A stretch of DNA of 42,729 bases from positions 1 through 42,729 of the forward strand of contig CAJXPD010000057.1 of the NCBI GenBank assembly GCA_913057785.1, read 5' to 3'. Under the pieces are notes generated by a model that was not told where the DNA came from, did not search any database, and was given only the letters and a program-made list of their open reading frames with translations. The number at the start of each line of letters is the position of its first letter. The stretch's first letter is position 1. Position numbers and translations under genes: made by a program. This document shows, piece after piece, positions 1 through 7,856 of this stretch. This DNA comes from an uncultured Lewinella sp. (lineage in GTDB: Bacteria; Bacteroidota; Bacteroidia; Chitinophagales; Saprospiraceae).

Positions 1-796
1 CATCGCCTGGATACACCCGGTCCTTATCTGCTATTTCCTCTCTGGAAGGCTCTCCTGGATAATCATTGATATGGAATATTTCCATCTTATCCCCCCGAAT
101 CAATTTTAGCCCATCAAAATCGGAACCTCCCTTATGTAGATGATAAGCATCCAACAAAAGGCGTGTAGCAGGATGACCACAGGCCGCAGCAACATACAAT
201 ACTTGGCTTAAGCGATTGAGATTTTGCGAAAAACCCCATACTTCTAACTGAGGGATCACCTCCATGCTCACCCCTAATTCGACCAGTGCTCGAAAGCGTT
301 CAGCGGCCTTATCTAGGTCCAAGCCAGGGTACTTCGTTGCTCCGGCAGGCGGGGCCGCAATTCTATGGCACCCGACCTGAGCCAGCATATCCATTTCTTG
401 TTTTGCTTGCTCCAATGCCCGGCTTCGTGTGTCATTGTCATCAACTATCCACTGCGCAAATCCAATAGCGTCTTCTACCTTAATGCCCAAGTCATTGATG
501 CGCTTTCGGAGTTCGCTAAGTTTGCCTCCTTCTTCGACATACCGCTGGAGCATGTTAATCCAGATCTCTATTCCATCATAGCCTGTCTTAGCGGCCATTT
601 CTATCTGTTCCACTAAATTGAGATCATGTCCCATGATAGTACTGGTATTCAAGCAAAAAGTGAAGCTGTGCTGTTTGGGAGGTTGTGAAATTATCGTTTG
701 AGGTTTGGATTGTGCTAGGCTAGGTAAAAATAAGCCCGTAGTAGCTGCGGCGGTAGCCCCAAGCATTTTCCTTCTGCTTACTGGTTGGTTCTTCAT
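1..796 (-). CDS. Sugar phosphate isomerase/epimerase-like TIM barrel, RR leader (C-terminus cut by window)
   Basis: The frame opens at an ATG read leftwards from 796 and is still open at base 1, so at least 265 residues are present and the C-terminus is missing. The N-terminus carries a twin-arginine-like motif SRRKMLGA, then an Ala/Thr-rich hydrophobic stretch ending near SLAQS, so the protein is probably exported. The mature part starts with FTFCLNTSTIMGH and contains GYDGIEIWINML, RIAAPPAGATKYPGL, LLLDAYHLHKGGSDFDGL and IFHINDYPGEP, the strand-end pattern of the xylose isomerase-like TIM barrel family (PF01261). Catalytic acid and metal ligands would lie on DAYHLH and HINDYP. Substrate unknown; exported members sit near DUF1080 enzymes and are candidates for keto-sugar chemistry (inference). 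It is divergent from the TonB receptor. Confidence 0.85.
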   Translation of the reverse strand, partial: MKNQPVSRRKMLGATAAATTGLFLPSLAQSKPQTIISQPPKQHSFTFCLNTSTIMGHDLNLVEQIEMAAKTGYDGIEIWINMLQRYVEEGGKLSELRKRINDLGIKVEDAIGFAQWIVDDNDTRSRALEQAKQEMDMLAQVGCHRIAAPPAGATKYPGLDLDKAAERFRALVELGVSMEVIPQLEVWGFSQNLNRLSQVLYVAAACGHPATRLLLDAYHLHKGGSDFDGLKLIRGDKMEIFHINDYPGEPSREEIADKDRVYPGD

Positions 797-1144
797 CTTG
801 TCAATTGTTCTGGAAGAATAATCTGATGTGCATTCTCCAGAATTAGAGAAACTTTCAAATAATCCGCCTAAATATAAGTAGAACCGGAATCAAAAGCGTG
901 TTTTGGCCAGGAAAACAAGAGATAGAGCAGAATACTGCAAATGAATCTACCTCATTCAAGGAAGCTTTACCAACCGCAATTCAGAATGTGAACAAAGAAT
1001 TCCTCTACTCGAAAACCTACTTTATCGATTTCTTGTTTTCATTAGTCCCCAAATGCATAGCTTAGCCGTCATATTAGTACAAGGGCCAAGCTGGCATATA
1101 ATTTGTTTGGAATAAAATTTATGAAAATAGAAAGCACCCGACTT
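797..1144. promoter_or_regulatory. Divergent intergenic region, promoters not resolved
   Basis: About 350 bp separate the start of the minus-strand TIM barrel from the preferred start of the TonB receptor, so it should hold both promoters. The only suggestive element is TATAATTTG at about 1097-1105, resembling the Bacteroidota -7 box (TAnnTTTG) but with one extra base between its halves, and with no clear -33 TTTG. No RNA gene, repeat or small ORF is convincing here. Confidence 0.3.
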
Positions 1145-3574
1145 ATGAAAACAGTATTAACTTTTTTTCTTTCTCTACTCCTGGTGAGTCTAGGAGCTCA
1201 AACGGCTAGAATTCAAGGACAAGTACAAGACCCTGATGGCGAGGCCGTTATGTTTGCCAATGTGGCACTTTTTTCAGCTATCGATAGCTCCTTGGTTAAA
1301 GTGGAAACAACCGATGAAACGGGTACCTTCCGCCTACTCAATATTGAAGCCGGACAATATGACTTGCAGATCACTTACGTAGGCGCGGCTGACCTTTGGA
1401 AGCGAGACATTAGTCTCCAGAGCAATCAGAATTTGGATCTAGAGGTTTTGCGGTTTCAAAGCACCGCTGTGGAGTTGACTGAAGCGACCGTTACTGCCAC
1501 GCGTGCCTTGGTAGAGATTAAACCAGACCGTACCGTCTTCAACGTGCAAGGAACCATCAATTCCGTCGGTTCAGATGCCATTTCATTACTGAGAAAGGCT
1601 CCTGGCGTGACGGTAGATAACAATGATAATATCAATGTTCTAGGAAGGGCTGGGGTATTATTATACGTAGATGGAAAACGCCTGCCTTTGACAGGGCAAG
1701 ACCTAAGCAGTTACCTGCTGAATCTTCCAGCAGAACAAATCGACCGTATAGACATTATTAGTAATCCGGGTGCTAGGTACGAGGCAGAGGGCAACGCAGG
1801 AATTATCGACATTCGGCTTAAAAAGGATAAAAACTTGGGCGCTAATGGCTCCCTTAACTCTACTTACAGTCAAGGCAGATATGGCAAGAGTAATCTCAAC
1901 GCTAGCGGAAACCTTCGCAAGAAGAAGCTAAACATCTATGGTTCAGCAGGTTTGTCCGATGCAGCCATCTTCCATAACATGGACTTTGAAAGCACACAGA
2001 ATGGTTTGGCATTGAGTGAGATCGCCCGGGAAAGAAATGCCTGGCAAACCTATGATTATAGAGTAGGGGTAGATTTCTTCCTTCACCCTAAACACACCTT
2101 AGGCTTGCTGGTAAGTGAACGCCAGCTATATGGCGACCGCCGTTCTCTTAGCCGGATCGGAATCGCTCCGGGAGCGACGCCTGGTGCACTAGATAGCATT
2201 TTGGTAGCCAATACGACCGCAGAGGATCAAAAAGGACAAAATACCTACAACATCAACTATCGTTTTGACAATGCCAAAGGACAATCCTTTAACCTGGACT
2301 TAGACTACGGGAAGTATCGAAATGATAGTGAGCGATTTCAACCGAATCAGTATTTCAATCCAGCAGAGGATCAAGTATTGACCGAGATCATCAACACCTT
2401 CGATACACCGACGGACATCGACATCTATACTTTTAAGGTTGATTTTGAAGACAACTTGTGGGGAGGACGTTTCTCAGCGGGAAGTAAGTTAAGTCGAGTA
2501 GTATCTGATAATAGCTTCTTGGTGTATGATGTACTGGATGGGGCTCCTTCTCGGAATGACGATCAATCTAATCGTTTTGAGTATACAGAGAATGTCTATG
2601 CCGGTTATGTCAACTTCAGCAGAGCCTTGGGTAAAACCTTGAATTTTTCAGCCGGGCTTCGTGCTGAACAAACGGACGCTACTGGCGATCTTCAAGCTTT
2701 CCTAGTGGACAAAGAGGAACCGCCAGTGGAGTTGAACTATCTAAGCTGGTTCCCTAGTGCTGGCTTGACTTGGCAGGCTGCACCTAAGCACACCTTGGCC
2801 TTGAACTATGGCCGCAGAATTAATCGGCCAGACTATAATGTTCTGAACCCGTTCAATAACCAACTCAGCCAACTATCTTACGAGAAGGGAAATCCTTTTC
2901 TAAACCCTGAAATCGTTAACAACATAGAACTAGGGTACACCTTAGCTTACCGTTACAACTTCAAGATTGGCTATAGCAAAACGACTGATCAGATTACACG
3001 CTTGATCGGACCAGATGAGTTTGACGATCGCTCCAGTTTTATCACCTGGGAAAACTTAGCTGAGCAGTCTATTTACAGTTTAAATATTAGTGCGCCGACG
3101 CAAATTACAGAAGGTTGGAGTGCTTATTTTAATGTCAGTGCCTCACACTTGGATAACCAAGCTGATTATGGTGATGGCGCGGTAGTTGATGTACAAGCTT
3201 TTACCTATAGTATCTACCAGCAACATACGATCAAGTTGCCAAAAGGATTTACAGGAGAAGTTTCTGGATATTACTCGGGTCCCGGTGTTTGGGGAGGTGT
3301 ATTTAAGTATGAATCCAATTGGAGTCTGGACTTGGGCTTGCAGCGGAAATTCTTGCAAGACCGATTGAATGTGCGCTTAAGTGCTCAGGACTTGTTTTAT
3401 CAAACCGGTTGGGATGGTGTTTCAAGCTTCAATGGACTCGTTTCGGAAGGAAGTGGTCGCTGGGATAGTAGACGAGTGAGCATAAGTCTAAGTTACCAGT
3501 TCGGCAATCAAAATGTAAAATCTAGAAAGCGTCAAACAGGCCTTCAGGATGAGGCTGGACGTGTAGCTCAATAG
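1145..3574 (+). CDS. TonB-dependent outer-membrane receptor (OMP_b-brl_3 type)
   Basis: An outer-membrane beta-barrel receptor of about 809 residues, importing or binding an unknown ligand with TonB/ExbBD energy. I chose the ATG at 1145 because it gives a clean signal peptide (MKTVLTFFLSLLLVSLGAQ); in-frame starts exist at 1121 (ATG) and 1103 (TTG). After the signal comes a carboxypeptidase-regulatory-like domain (from ARIQGQVQDPDGEAV to about residue 90), a plug domain (DAISLLRKAPGVTVD through GRAGVLLYVDGKRLP and IDIISNPGARYEAEG), then a long beta-barrel with alternating aromatic strands. The missing SusD partner, and the PGARYEAEG then NAGIIDI plug ending, fit the outer membrane beta-barrel family rather than a SusC. 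A strong terminator follows immediately, so it is probably monocistronic. Confidence 0.92.
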   Translation: MKTVLTFFLSLLLVSLGAQTARIQGQVQDPDGEAVMFANVALFSAIDSSLVKVETTDETGTFRLLNIEAGQYDLQITYVGAADLWKRDISLQSNQNLDLEVLRFQSTAVELTEATVTATRALVEIKPDRTVFNVQGTINSVGSDAISLLRKAPGVTVDNNDNINVLGRAGVLLYVDGKRLPLTGQDLSSYLLNLPAEQIDRIDIISNPGARYEAEGNAGIIDIRLKKDKNLGANGSLNSTYSQGRYGKSNLNASGNLRKKKLNIYGSAGLSDAAIFHNMDFESTQNGLALSEIARERNAWQTYDYRVGVDFFLHPKHTLGLLVSERQLYGDRRSLSRIGIAPGATPGALDSILVANTTAEDQKGQNTYNINYRFDNAKGQSFNLDLDYGKYRNDSERFQPNQYFNPAEDQVLTEIINTFDTPTDIDIYTFKVDFEDNLWGGRFSAGSKLSRVVSDNSFLVYDVLDGAPSRNDDQSNRFEYTENVYAGYVNFSRALGKTLNFSAGLRAEQTDATGDLQAFLVDKEEPPVELNYLSWFPSAGLTWQAAPKHTLALNYGRRINRPDYNVLNPFNNQLSQLSYEKGNPFLNPEIVNNIELGYTLAYRYNFKIGYSKTTDQITRLIGPDEFDDRSSFITWENLAEQSIYSLNISAPTQITEGWSAYFNVSASHLDNQADYGDGAVVDVQAFTYSIYQQHTIKLPKGFTGEVSGYYSGPGVWGGVFKYESNWSLDLGLQRKFLQDRLNVRLSAQDLFYQTGWDGVSSFNGLVSEGSGRWDSRRVSISLSYQFGNQNVKSRKRQTGLQDEAGRVAQ

Positions 3575-3596
3575 GCCATTTCATTTAATAGCCACC

Positions 3597-3644
3597 AAGC
3601 CGAGCCGTGAAAATATAAGATCTACTTCACGGCTCGGCTTTTTT
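3597..3644 (+). terminator. Rho-independent terminator after the TonB receptor
   Basis: A perfect 15-bp stem, AAGCCGAGCCGTGAA at 3597-3611 and its complement at 3626-3640, encloses a 14-nt loop and is followed by a T run (3639-3644). It is GC-rich and lies 23 bp past the receptor stop codon. Confidence 0.9.
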
Positions 3645-3804
3645 ATTAGTAGCTTTTCCTATTCCTCAGTCTCTACTTTTGATCCATCCCCTTTGCCATT
3701 TTTTATCTCAAAAAGTGGGAAAATCATGGTGCTTCCCTCTGGGCAAATGTTATTTTCGCTCCTTGAATAAGATTTGCAAATTCGAAATACCGACTACAAT
3801 TATC

Positions 3805-5736
3805 ATGAAGAAGACAGTATTAGCCAGTCTCTTGATTTTCTCTAGTTTCTTGCTGTTGGGGCAGTCCAAAGATTGGACGACCTTGGATCTAAAAGATCTA
3901 TCCGCATTTCAGGATCAAGCGGGTAACTGGAAAATCGTCGGAGACATCCTAGTGAACCCGAGAGTGGATATTCACGAGAAACCGGAACCACCTCCACCGC
4001 TGGTTACCACCAACAAGAAAAAGAAGAGAAAGAAACGCAAGAAGCAGGCAGAACAAGAACTGCCGCCTCCACCGCCGCCGCCTAAGGCCGTAGAAACAAC
4101 ACCTGGCACAGGTATCCTACTAAACGAAAATACGGAAAGCCAAAAGGATCACTTACTCACTTCATGGGAACATGGAGACATCCTCCTGGACATGGAAGTA
4201 ATGATCCCTAAAGGCTCCAATTCTGGTGTATATCTGCAAGGTCGCTACGAACTTCAGCTCAAAGATAGTTGGGGTAAGATCAAAGCATCTTCCTATGACC
4301 TAGGAGGTATTCACCGCAACTGGGAAGAAGAAAAGGGCAAGATTTATATGGGGAAAGCTCCATTGAGTAATGCCGCAAAAGCACCGGGTCTTTGGCAGCG
4401 GTTGACCATCGCTTTCAAGGCGCCTAAGTTCAATGCCCAAGGCCAAAAGGTAGCTAACGCTCGCTTCGTCTACGTCGACCTTAACGGTCAGCGCATCCAT
4501 GAAAATGTGGAAGTACCGTTGCCTACCGGAGGGCCGATTGAAAAGAATGAAGCCGCCAACGGACCACTGATGATTCAAGGAGACCATGGTGCCATGGCCT
4601 TCAGAAACATCCGCTACAAGCTATTGGAAGAAAATGATCTCAGACTCGAAGATCTCTCTTACCAATACTATGGCGGTGAGCAATCCAATATTGATGCCTT
4701 GTACAAAGAGGAGGGTTCGCGCAAAGGAGAATTGGCTGTACTCACCACCGAGCTGGGAGATTTGGACGATCGATTTGCGGTTACCTATACTGGACAATTA
4801 GTGGCTCCAGAAAAAGGGACTTATCCCATCCGGATCAATTACAGAGGTAGCATTCGTGTGAGAGTGGGGAATAAAGTAATCAGTAAGGATCTTCAAGGAA
4901 ATGGTCGGACAAGCTTCAACGTGCTATTGCGTAAAGGTGCGAATGATTTTGAATTGACCTATTACAAGGACCAGCCTTGGTGGGACCCCATGCTTGGTTT
5001 ATATGACCTGGGCTCTTTCCCCAGACCTATTCCTGGGACAAGTGCAGTGGCTAGTTCCGCTCGTCGCAATGGCCCAATCTACGTCAAGGTAGCGGATCGG
5101 CCAAGATTACTACGCGCCTTCTTGGACTTTAACCGAGACAGAAAACAACGACTTACCCATACCCTCGGAGTCGGTACCGTATCCGGGGTGCACTTTGTGT
5201 ACGATACCAAAGCTGGAAACTTATCTTGCTCTTGGAGAGGGTCCTTTGTCGATGCGACTCCTATGTGGAACAATCGCGGCGATGGCTCATTTCGGCCAAG
5301 AGGGGCAGTAAATTACTTGTTTACCGGACACTCTTTTGGAATTCTAGCTGATGAAAATGCGGCATTTCCCACAGGTTTGGATGAGCGAGACGGTTTCAAA
5401 AATGTAGGGTACGAAATAGATGAGTCAACAGGATTGCCACGCTTTCAGTATGAAGTAAAAGGCATTACGATCAAGGACTTTGTGCAACCGACGTCAATGT
5501 CTACCGGATTAACGAGGAAGCTAGAAGTAAAGAATCCTGGGACAGAAAAACTTTGGCTGAAGTTGGCCGAAGGTCAAGACATCGAGGAAGTGGAAAAGGG
5601 ACTCTATGTCATTGACCAGCGATATTACATTTCTACTGAGGATGCGGTAGGACTCAAGATTCGAAAGCAGGGCGAAAAGACGGAACTGATTTGCCCCTTG
5701 GAGAGTGATTCGTTTAGTTATACTTTAAACTGGTAG
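3805..5736 (+). CDS. Secreted DUF1080 (3-keto-disaccharide hydrolase-like) protein with PA14-like domain
   Basis: About 643 residues from the ATG at 3805, which begins a good signal peptide (MKKTVLASLLIFSSFLLLGQ); upstream in-frame sequence to 3679 lacks leader character and is probably untranslated. Residues ~22-275 resemble DUF1080/PF06439, a concanavalin-like fold including 3-keto-glycoside hydrolases: SKDWTTLDLKDLSAF, NWKIVGDILVNP, SNSGVYLQGRYELQL, GLWQRLTIAFKAP and GPLMIQGDHGAMAFRNIRYK. Residues ~295-400 resemble a PA14 domain (YTGQLVAPEKGTYPIRINY, GRTSFNVLLRKGANDFEL). The C-terminal third I cannot assign. Oddity: a Pro-rich/Lys-rich/Pro-rich insert (~residues 52-95) interrupts the DUF1080 fold between its first strands. 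Only 17 bp separate it from the propeller-cytochrome gene, so the two are probably co-transcribed. Confidence 0.85.
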   Translation: MKKTVLASLLIFSSFLLLGQSKDWTTLDLKDLSAFQDQAGNWKIVGDILVNPRVDIHEKPEPPPPLVTTNKKKKRKKRKKQAEQELPPPPPPPKAVETTPGTGILLNENTESQKDHLLTSWEHGDILLDMEVMIPKGSNSGVYLQGRYELQLKDSWGKIKASSYDLGGIHRNWEEEKGKIYMGKAPLSNAAKAPGLWQRLTIAFKAPKFNAQGQKVANARFVYVDLNGQRIHENVEVPLPTGGPIEKNEAANGPLMIQGDHGAMAFRNIRYKLLEENDLRLEDLSYQYYGGEQSNIDALYKEEGSRKGELAVLTTELGDLDDRFAVTYTGQLVAPEKGTYPIRINYRGSIRVRVGNKVISKDLQGNGRTSFNVLLRKGANDFELTYYKDQPWWDPMLGLYDLGSFPRPIPGTSAVASSARRNGPIYVKVADRPRLLRAFLDFNRDRKQRLTHTLGVGTVSGVHFVYDTKAGNLSCSWRGSFVDATPMWNNRGDGSFRPRGAVNYLFTGHSFGILADENAAFPTGLDERDGFKNVGYEIDESTGLPRFQYEVKGITIKDFVQPTSMSTGLTRKLEVKNPGTEKLWLKLAEGQDIEEVEKGLYVIDQRYYISTEDAVGLKIRKQGEKTELICPLESDSFSYTLNW

Positions 5737-5753
5737 GACAAAGTTGTAACATC

Positions 5754-7712
5754 ATGAATATCAAATATATATTATCCATAATTTGCCTTTTAATGGCATT
5801 TACCCTGGTAGCCCAAGATTCGGAGCGGCTACCTAGAGAATCCGATTACTACAAAATTGTGACCTTGCCCGTCCCAGAAGGAATCTTGCTGGAAGTAGGA
5901 GGGATGGCAACCTTAGAAGATGGTAGGGTAGTGCTTTGCACGCGTAGAGGGGATGTTTGGATGGTAGAAAATCCAGATATGTACGAGGGACAGGCGCCAA
6001 AGTTTACCTTATTCGCTCAAGGATTACATGAACCGCTTGGTCTGGCTGCTCGTGACAATGCTATTTACATTGCTCAACGTGGAGAACTGACCAAGCTGTC
6101 AGATGTCAACGGTGATGGAGTTGCGGATCAATATCATACGGTCTTTGATTGGCCATTGTCCGGTCATTATCACGAATACAGTTATGGCCCGAAGTTCTTG
6201 CCGGATGGTACTATGATTGTTACGGGCAATGTGGCCTTCGGTGATGAAGAATGGTGGCGTGGTGAGAGTCGAGTGCCCTGGAGAGGTTGGGCTTTGCAGA
6301 TTACCGAAGATGGAGAAATGAAGCCTTGGGCTACGGGTATGCGATCTCCTTGTGGTCTTGGAGTCTTTGATGGTGAATTCTTTTACACAGACAACCAGGG
6401 AGACTGGATGGGGTCTGGTGGAATTTGGCATGTGCAGCGCGGGAGTTTTACCGGACACCCTGCTGGTTTGAAATGGGCCAATGAAGAGAATTCTCCGGTT
6501 AAACTGACGGCAGATCAGTTTTATGCCAAGGTAGACAAGCGTCAAATCAAGAAAAATGGTCGCTACGTCAAACCCGATAATATCCTCAACGAAGAAAACC
6601 CAGACCTACTGTACGAGGTGAAGAAGGAGTTTCCTGAGGTCCAATTACCAGCTGTGTGGCTGCCACATGGTGTATTGGGTATATCGAATTCCGAAATCCT
6701 GGAAGATCAAACTCAAGGAGCATTTGGACCTTTTGCGGGGCAGTTGTTTGTAGGAGATCAAGGTCAAAGTAAGATTATGCGGATAGATTTAGAGAAGGTC
6801 AATGGCACTTATCAAGGTGTAGCCTTTGATTTTCGTTCGGGCTTCCAATCTGGCGTCTTGCGTATGACCTGGGGCAAGGATGGCTCCATGTATGTCGGCG
6901 AAACGAATCGAGGGTGGGGTAGTGCTGGAGACCGTACAGCAGGTTTGGAGCGATTGATCTGGAATGGTAAGACGCCATTTGAGATGAAAACAGTCCGAGC
7001 CAAATCCGATGGCTTTGAAATCGAATTCACAGGGAAAGTCGATCCCGAATCTGCAAAGGATTTGGACAACTTTAGCGGCCGCAGTTACGTCTATAAGTAT
7101 CATCCCGTATATGGTAGTCCAACGATTAAATCGGATAGTTTGCAGATCACCGGAGTGAAGCTGAGTAAGGACGGTAAAAGCGTGTCTGTAAAAGTTGACA
7201 ACATGCGCCAGTACTTTGTACACGAATTGAGCGTTTTTGGACTCAGAAGCGCCCAGGATAGTACTGCGGTATTGCATCCGATGGCTTACTATACTTTGAA
7301 TGAAATTCCCCAGGGGGATGCCATGGCAGGAGGAGATTGGTCTACTTTCCGATCGTCTGTATTGCGAGCAGAGCAGCTGAAAAAGGAGCGCAAGAAATTG
7401 GTGGCTAAAGCCAAGAAGAAGACCAAGCCTGCTGTAGCAGCGCAGGTCAATAAGGTCCCAACTTATGCTGAAGTTCAACCCCTTTTGCTAAAGAATACTT
7501 GTACCGCTTGCCACCAGCCTAGTAAAAGGCAAATAGGCCCTGCCTTTAAGGAGATCGCCAAGCGCAATTATTCTGTGGAGCGAATTGTAGAATTGATCTA
7601 CAACCCAGAACCTGAAAACTGGCCAGGTTATGCTACGCCTATGGCTCCCATGCCGCAAGTACCACGCGGAGATGCCACGAAGATCGCTCAATGGATTAGG
7701 TCCTTGAAGTAG
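5754..7712 (+). CDS. Secreted beta-propeller (sugar dehydrogenase-like) protein with C-terminal cytochrome c
   Basis: 652 residues with signal peptide (YILSIICLLMAFTLVAQ). The body is a beta-propeller of the kind in PVC/Bacteroidota heme-binding and quinoprotein-like sugar dehydrogenases: GGMATLEDGRVVLCTRRGDV, GLHEPLGLAARDNAIYIAQR, MRSPCGLGVFDGEFFYTDNQG, GPFAGQLFVGDQGQSKIMRI and VLRMTWGKDGSMYVGETNRG. A calcium-loop-like DVNGDG lies at residues 117-122. After a lysine-rich linker, a monoheme cytochrome c domain carries CTACH at residues 583-587 and a candidate axial Met in TPMAPMPQV. The domain order implies periplasmic oxidation of a small substrate with electrons passed to the heme. PQQ use, and whether the propeller is catalytic at all, cannot be told from the sequence. 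Its partner is the DUF1080 gene 17 bp upstream; a terminator follows. Confidence 0.85.
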   Translation: MNIKYILSIICLLMAFTLVAQDSERLPRESDYYKIVTLPVPEGILLEVGGMATLEDGRVVLCTRRGDVWMVENPDMYEGQAPKFTLFAQGLHEPLGLAARDNAIYIAQRGELTKLSDVNGDGVADQYHTVFDWPLSGHYHEYSYGPKFLPDGTMIVTGNVAFGDEEWWRGESRVPWRGWALQITEDGEMKPWATGMRSPCGLGVFDGEFFYTDNQGDWMGSGGIWHVQRGSFTGHPAGLKWANEENSPVKLTADQFYAKVDKRQIKKNGRYVKPDNILNEENPDLLYEVKKEFPEVQLPAVWLPHGVLGISNSEILEDQTQGAFGPFAGQLFVGDQGQSKIMRIDLEKVNGTYQGVAFDFRSGFQSGVLRMTWGKDGSMYVGETNRGWGSAGDRTAGLERLIWNGKTPFEMKTVRAKSDGFEIEFTGKVDPESAKDLDNFSGRSYVYKYHPVYGSPTIKSDSLQITGVKLSKDGKSVSVKVDNMRQYFVHELSVFGLRSAQDSTAVLHPMAYYTLNEIPQGDAMAGGDWSTFRSSVLRAEQLKKERKKLVAKAKKKTKPAVAAQVNKVPTYAEVQPLLLKNTCTACHQPSKRQIGPAFKEIAKRNYSVERIVELIYNPEPENWPGYATPMAPMPQVPRGDATKIAQWIRSLK

Positions 7713-7735
7713 ATAAAAAGCCACAATAGAATGGT

Positions 7736-7780
7736 AGAGCCCCATGTAAGAAATGTACTTGCATGGGGCTCTGTTGTTCT
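7736..7780 (+). terminator. Stem-loop terminator after the propeller-cytochrome gene
   Basis: A 15-bp stem (7736-7750 with 7758-7772), built around AGAGCCCCATG and containing one G-U wobble, closes a 7-nt loop. The following GTTGTTCT is only moderately T-rich. It sits 24 bp after the stop codon of the preceding gene. Confidence 0.75.
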
Positions 7781-7803
7781 ATGGGCAAAATGTGCTACTT
7801 TTA
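7774..7803 (+). promoter_or_regulatory. Candidate Bacteroidota promoter for the first Asp-box propeller
   Basis: TTG at 7774-7776 and TACTTTTA at 7796-7803 are separated by 19 bp. This fits the Bacteroidota -33 TTTG / -7 TAnnTTTG pattern with one mismatch in each box. It lies directly behind the terminator stem and about 55 bp before the ATG at 7857. Confidence 0.4.
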
Positions 7804-7856
7804 ATATTGCACATGCTCTCGCAAGCAGTTGCTATTACTCAATAGTTTAAAATACC

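Noticed and set aside
3679..3804. Upstream in-frame extension of the DUF1080 gene
   Set aside because: It has no leader character and would bury a perfect signal peptide that starts at 3805.
6789..7478. 229-codon minus-strand open frame opposite the propeller-cytochrome gene
   Set aside because: The translation has no domain pattern or leader and lies wholly antisense to a well-supported gene; it is a shadow of codon bias.
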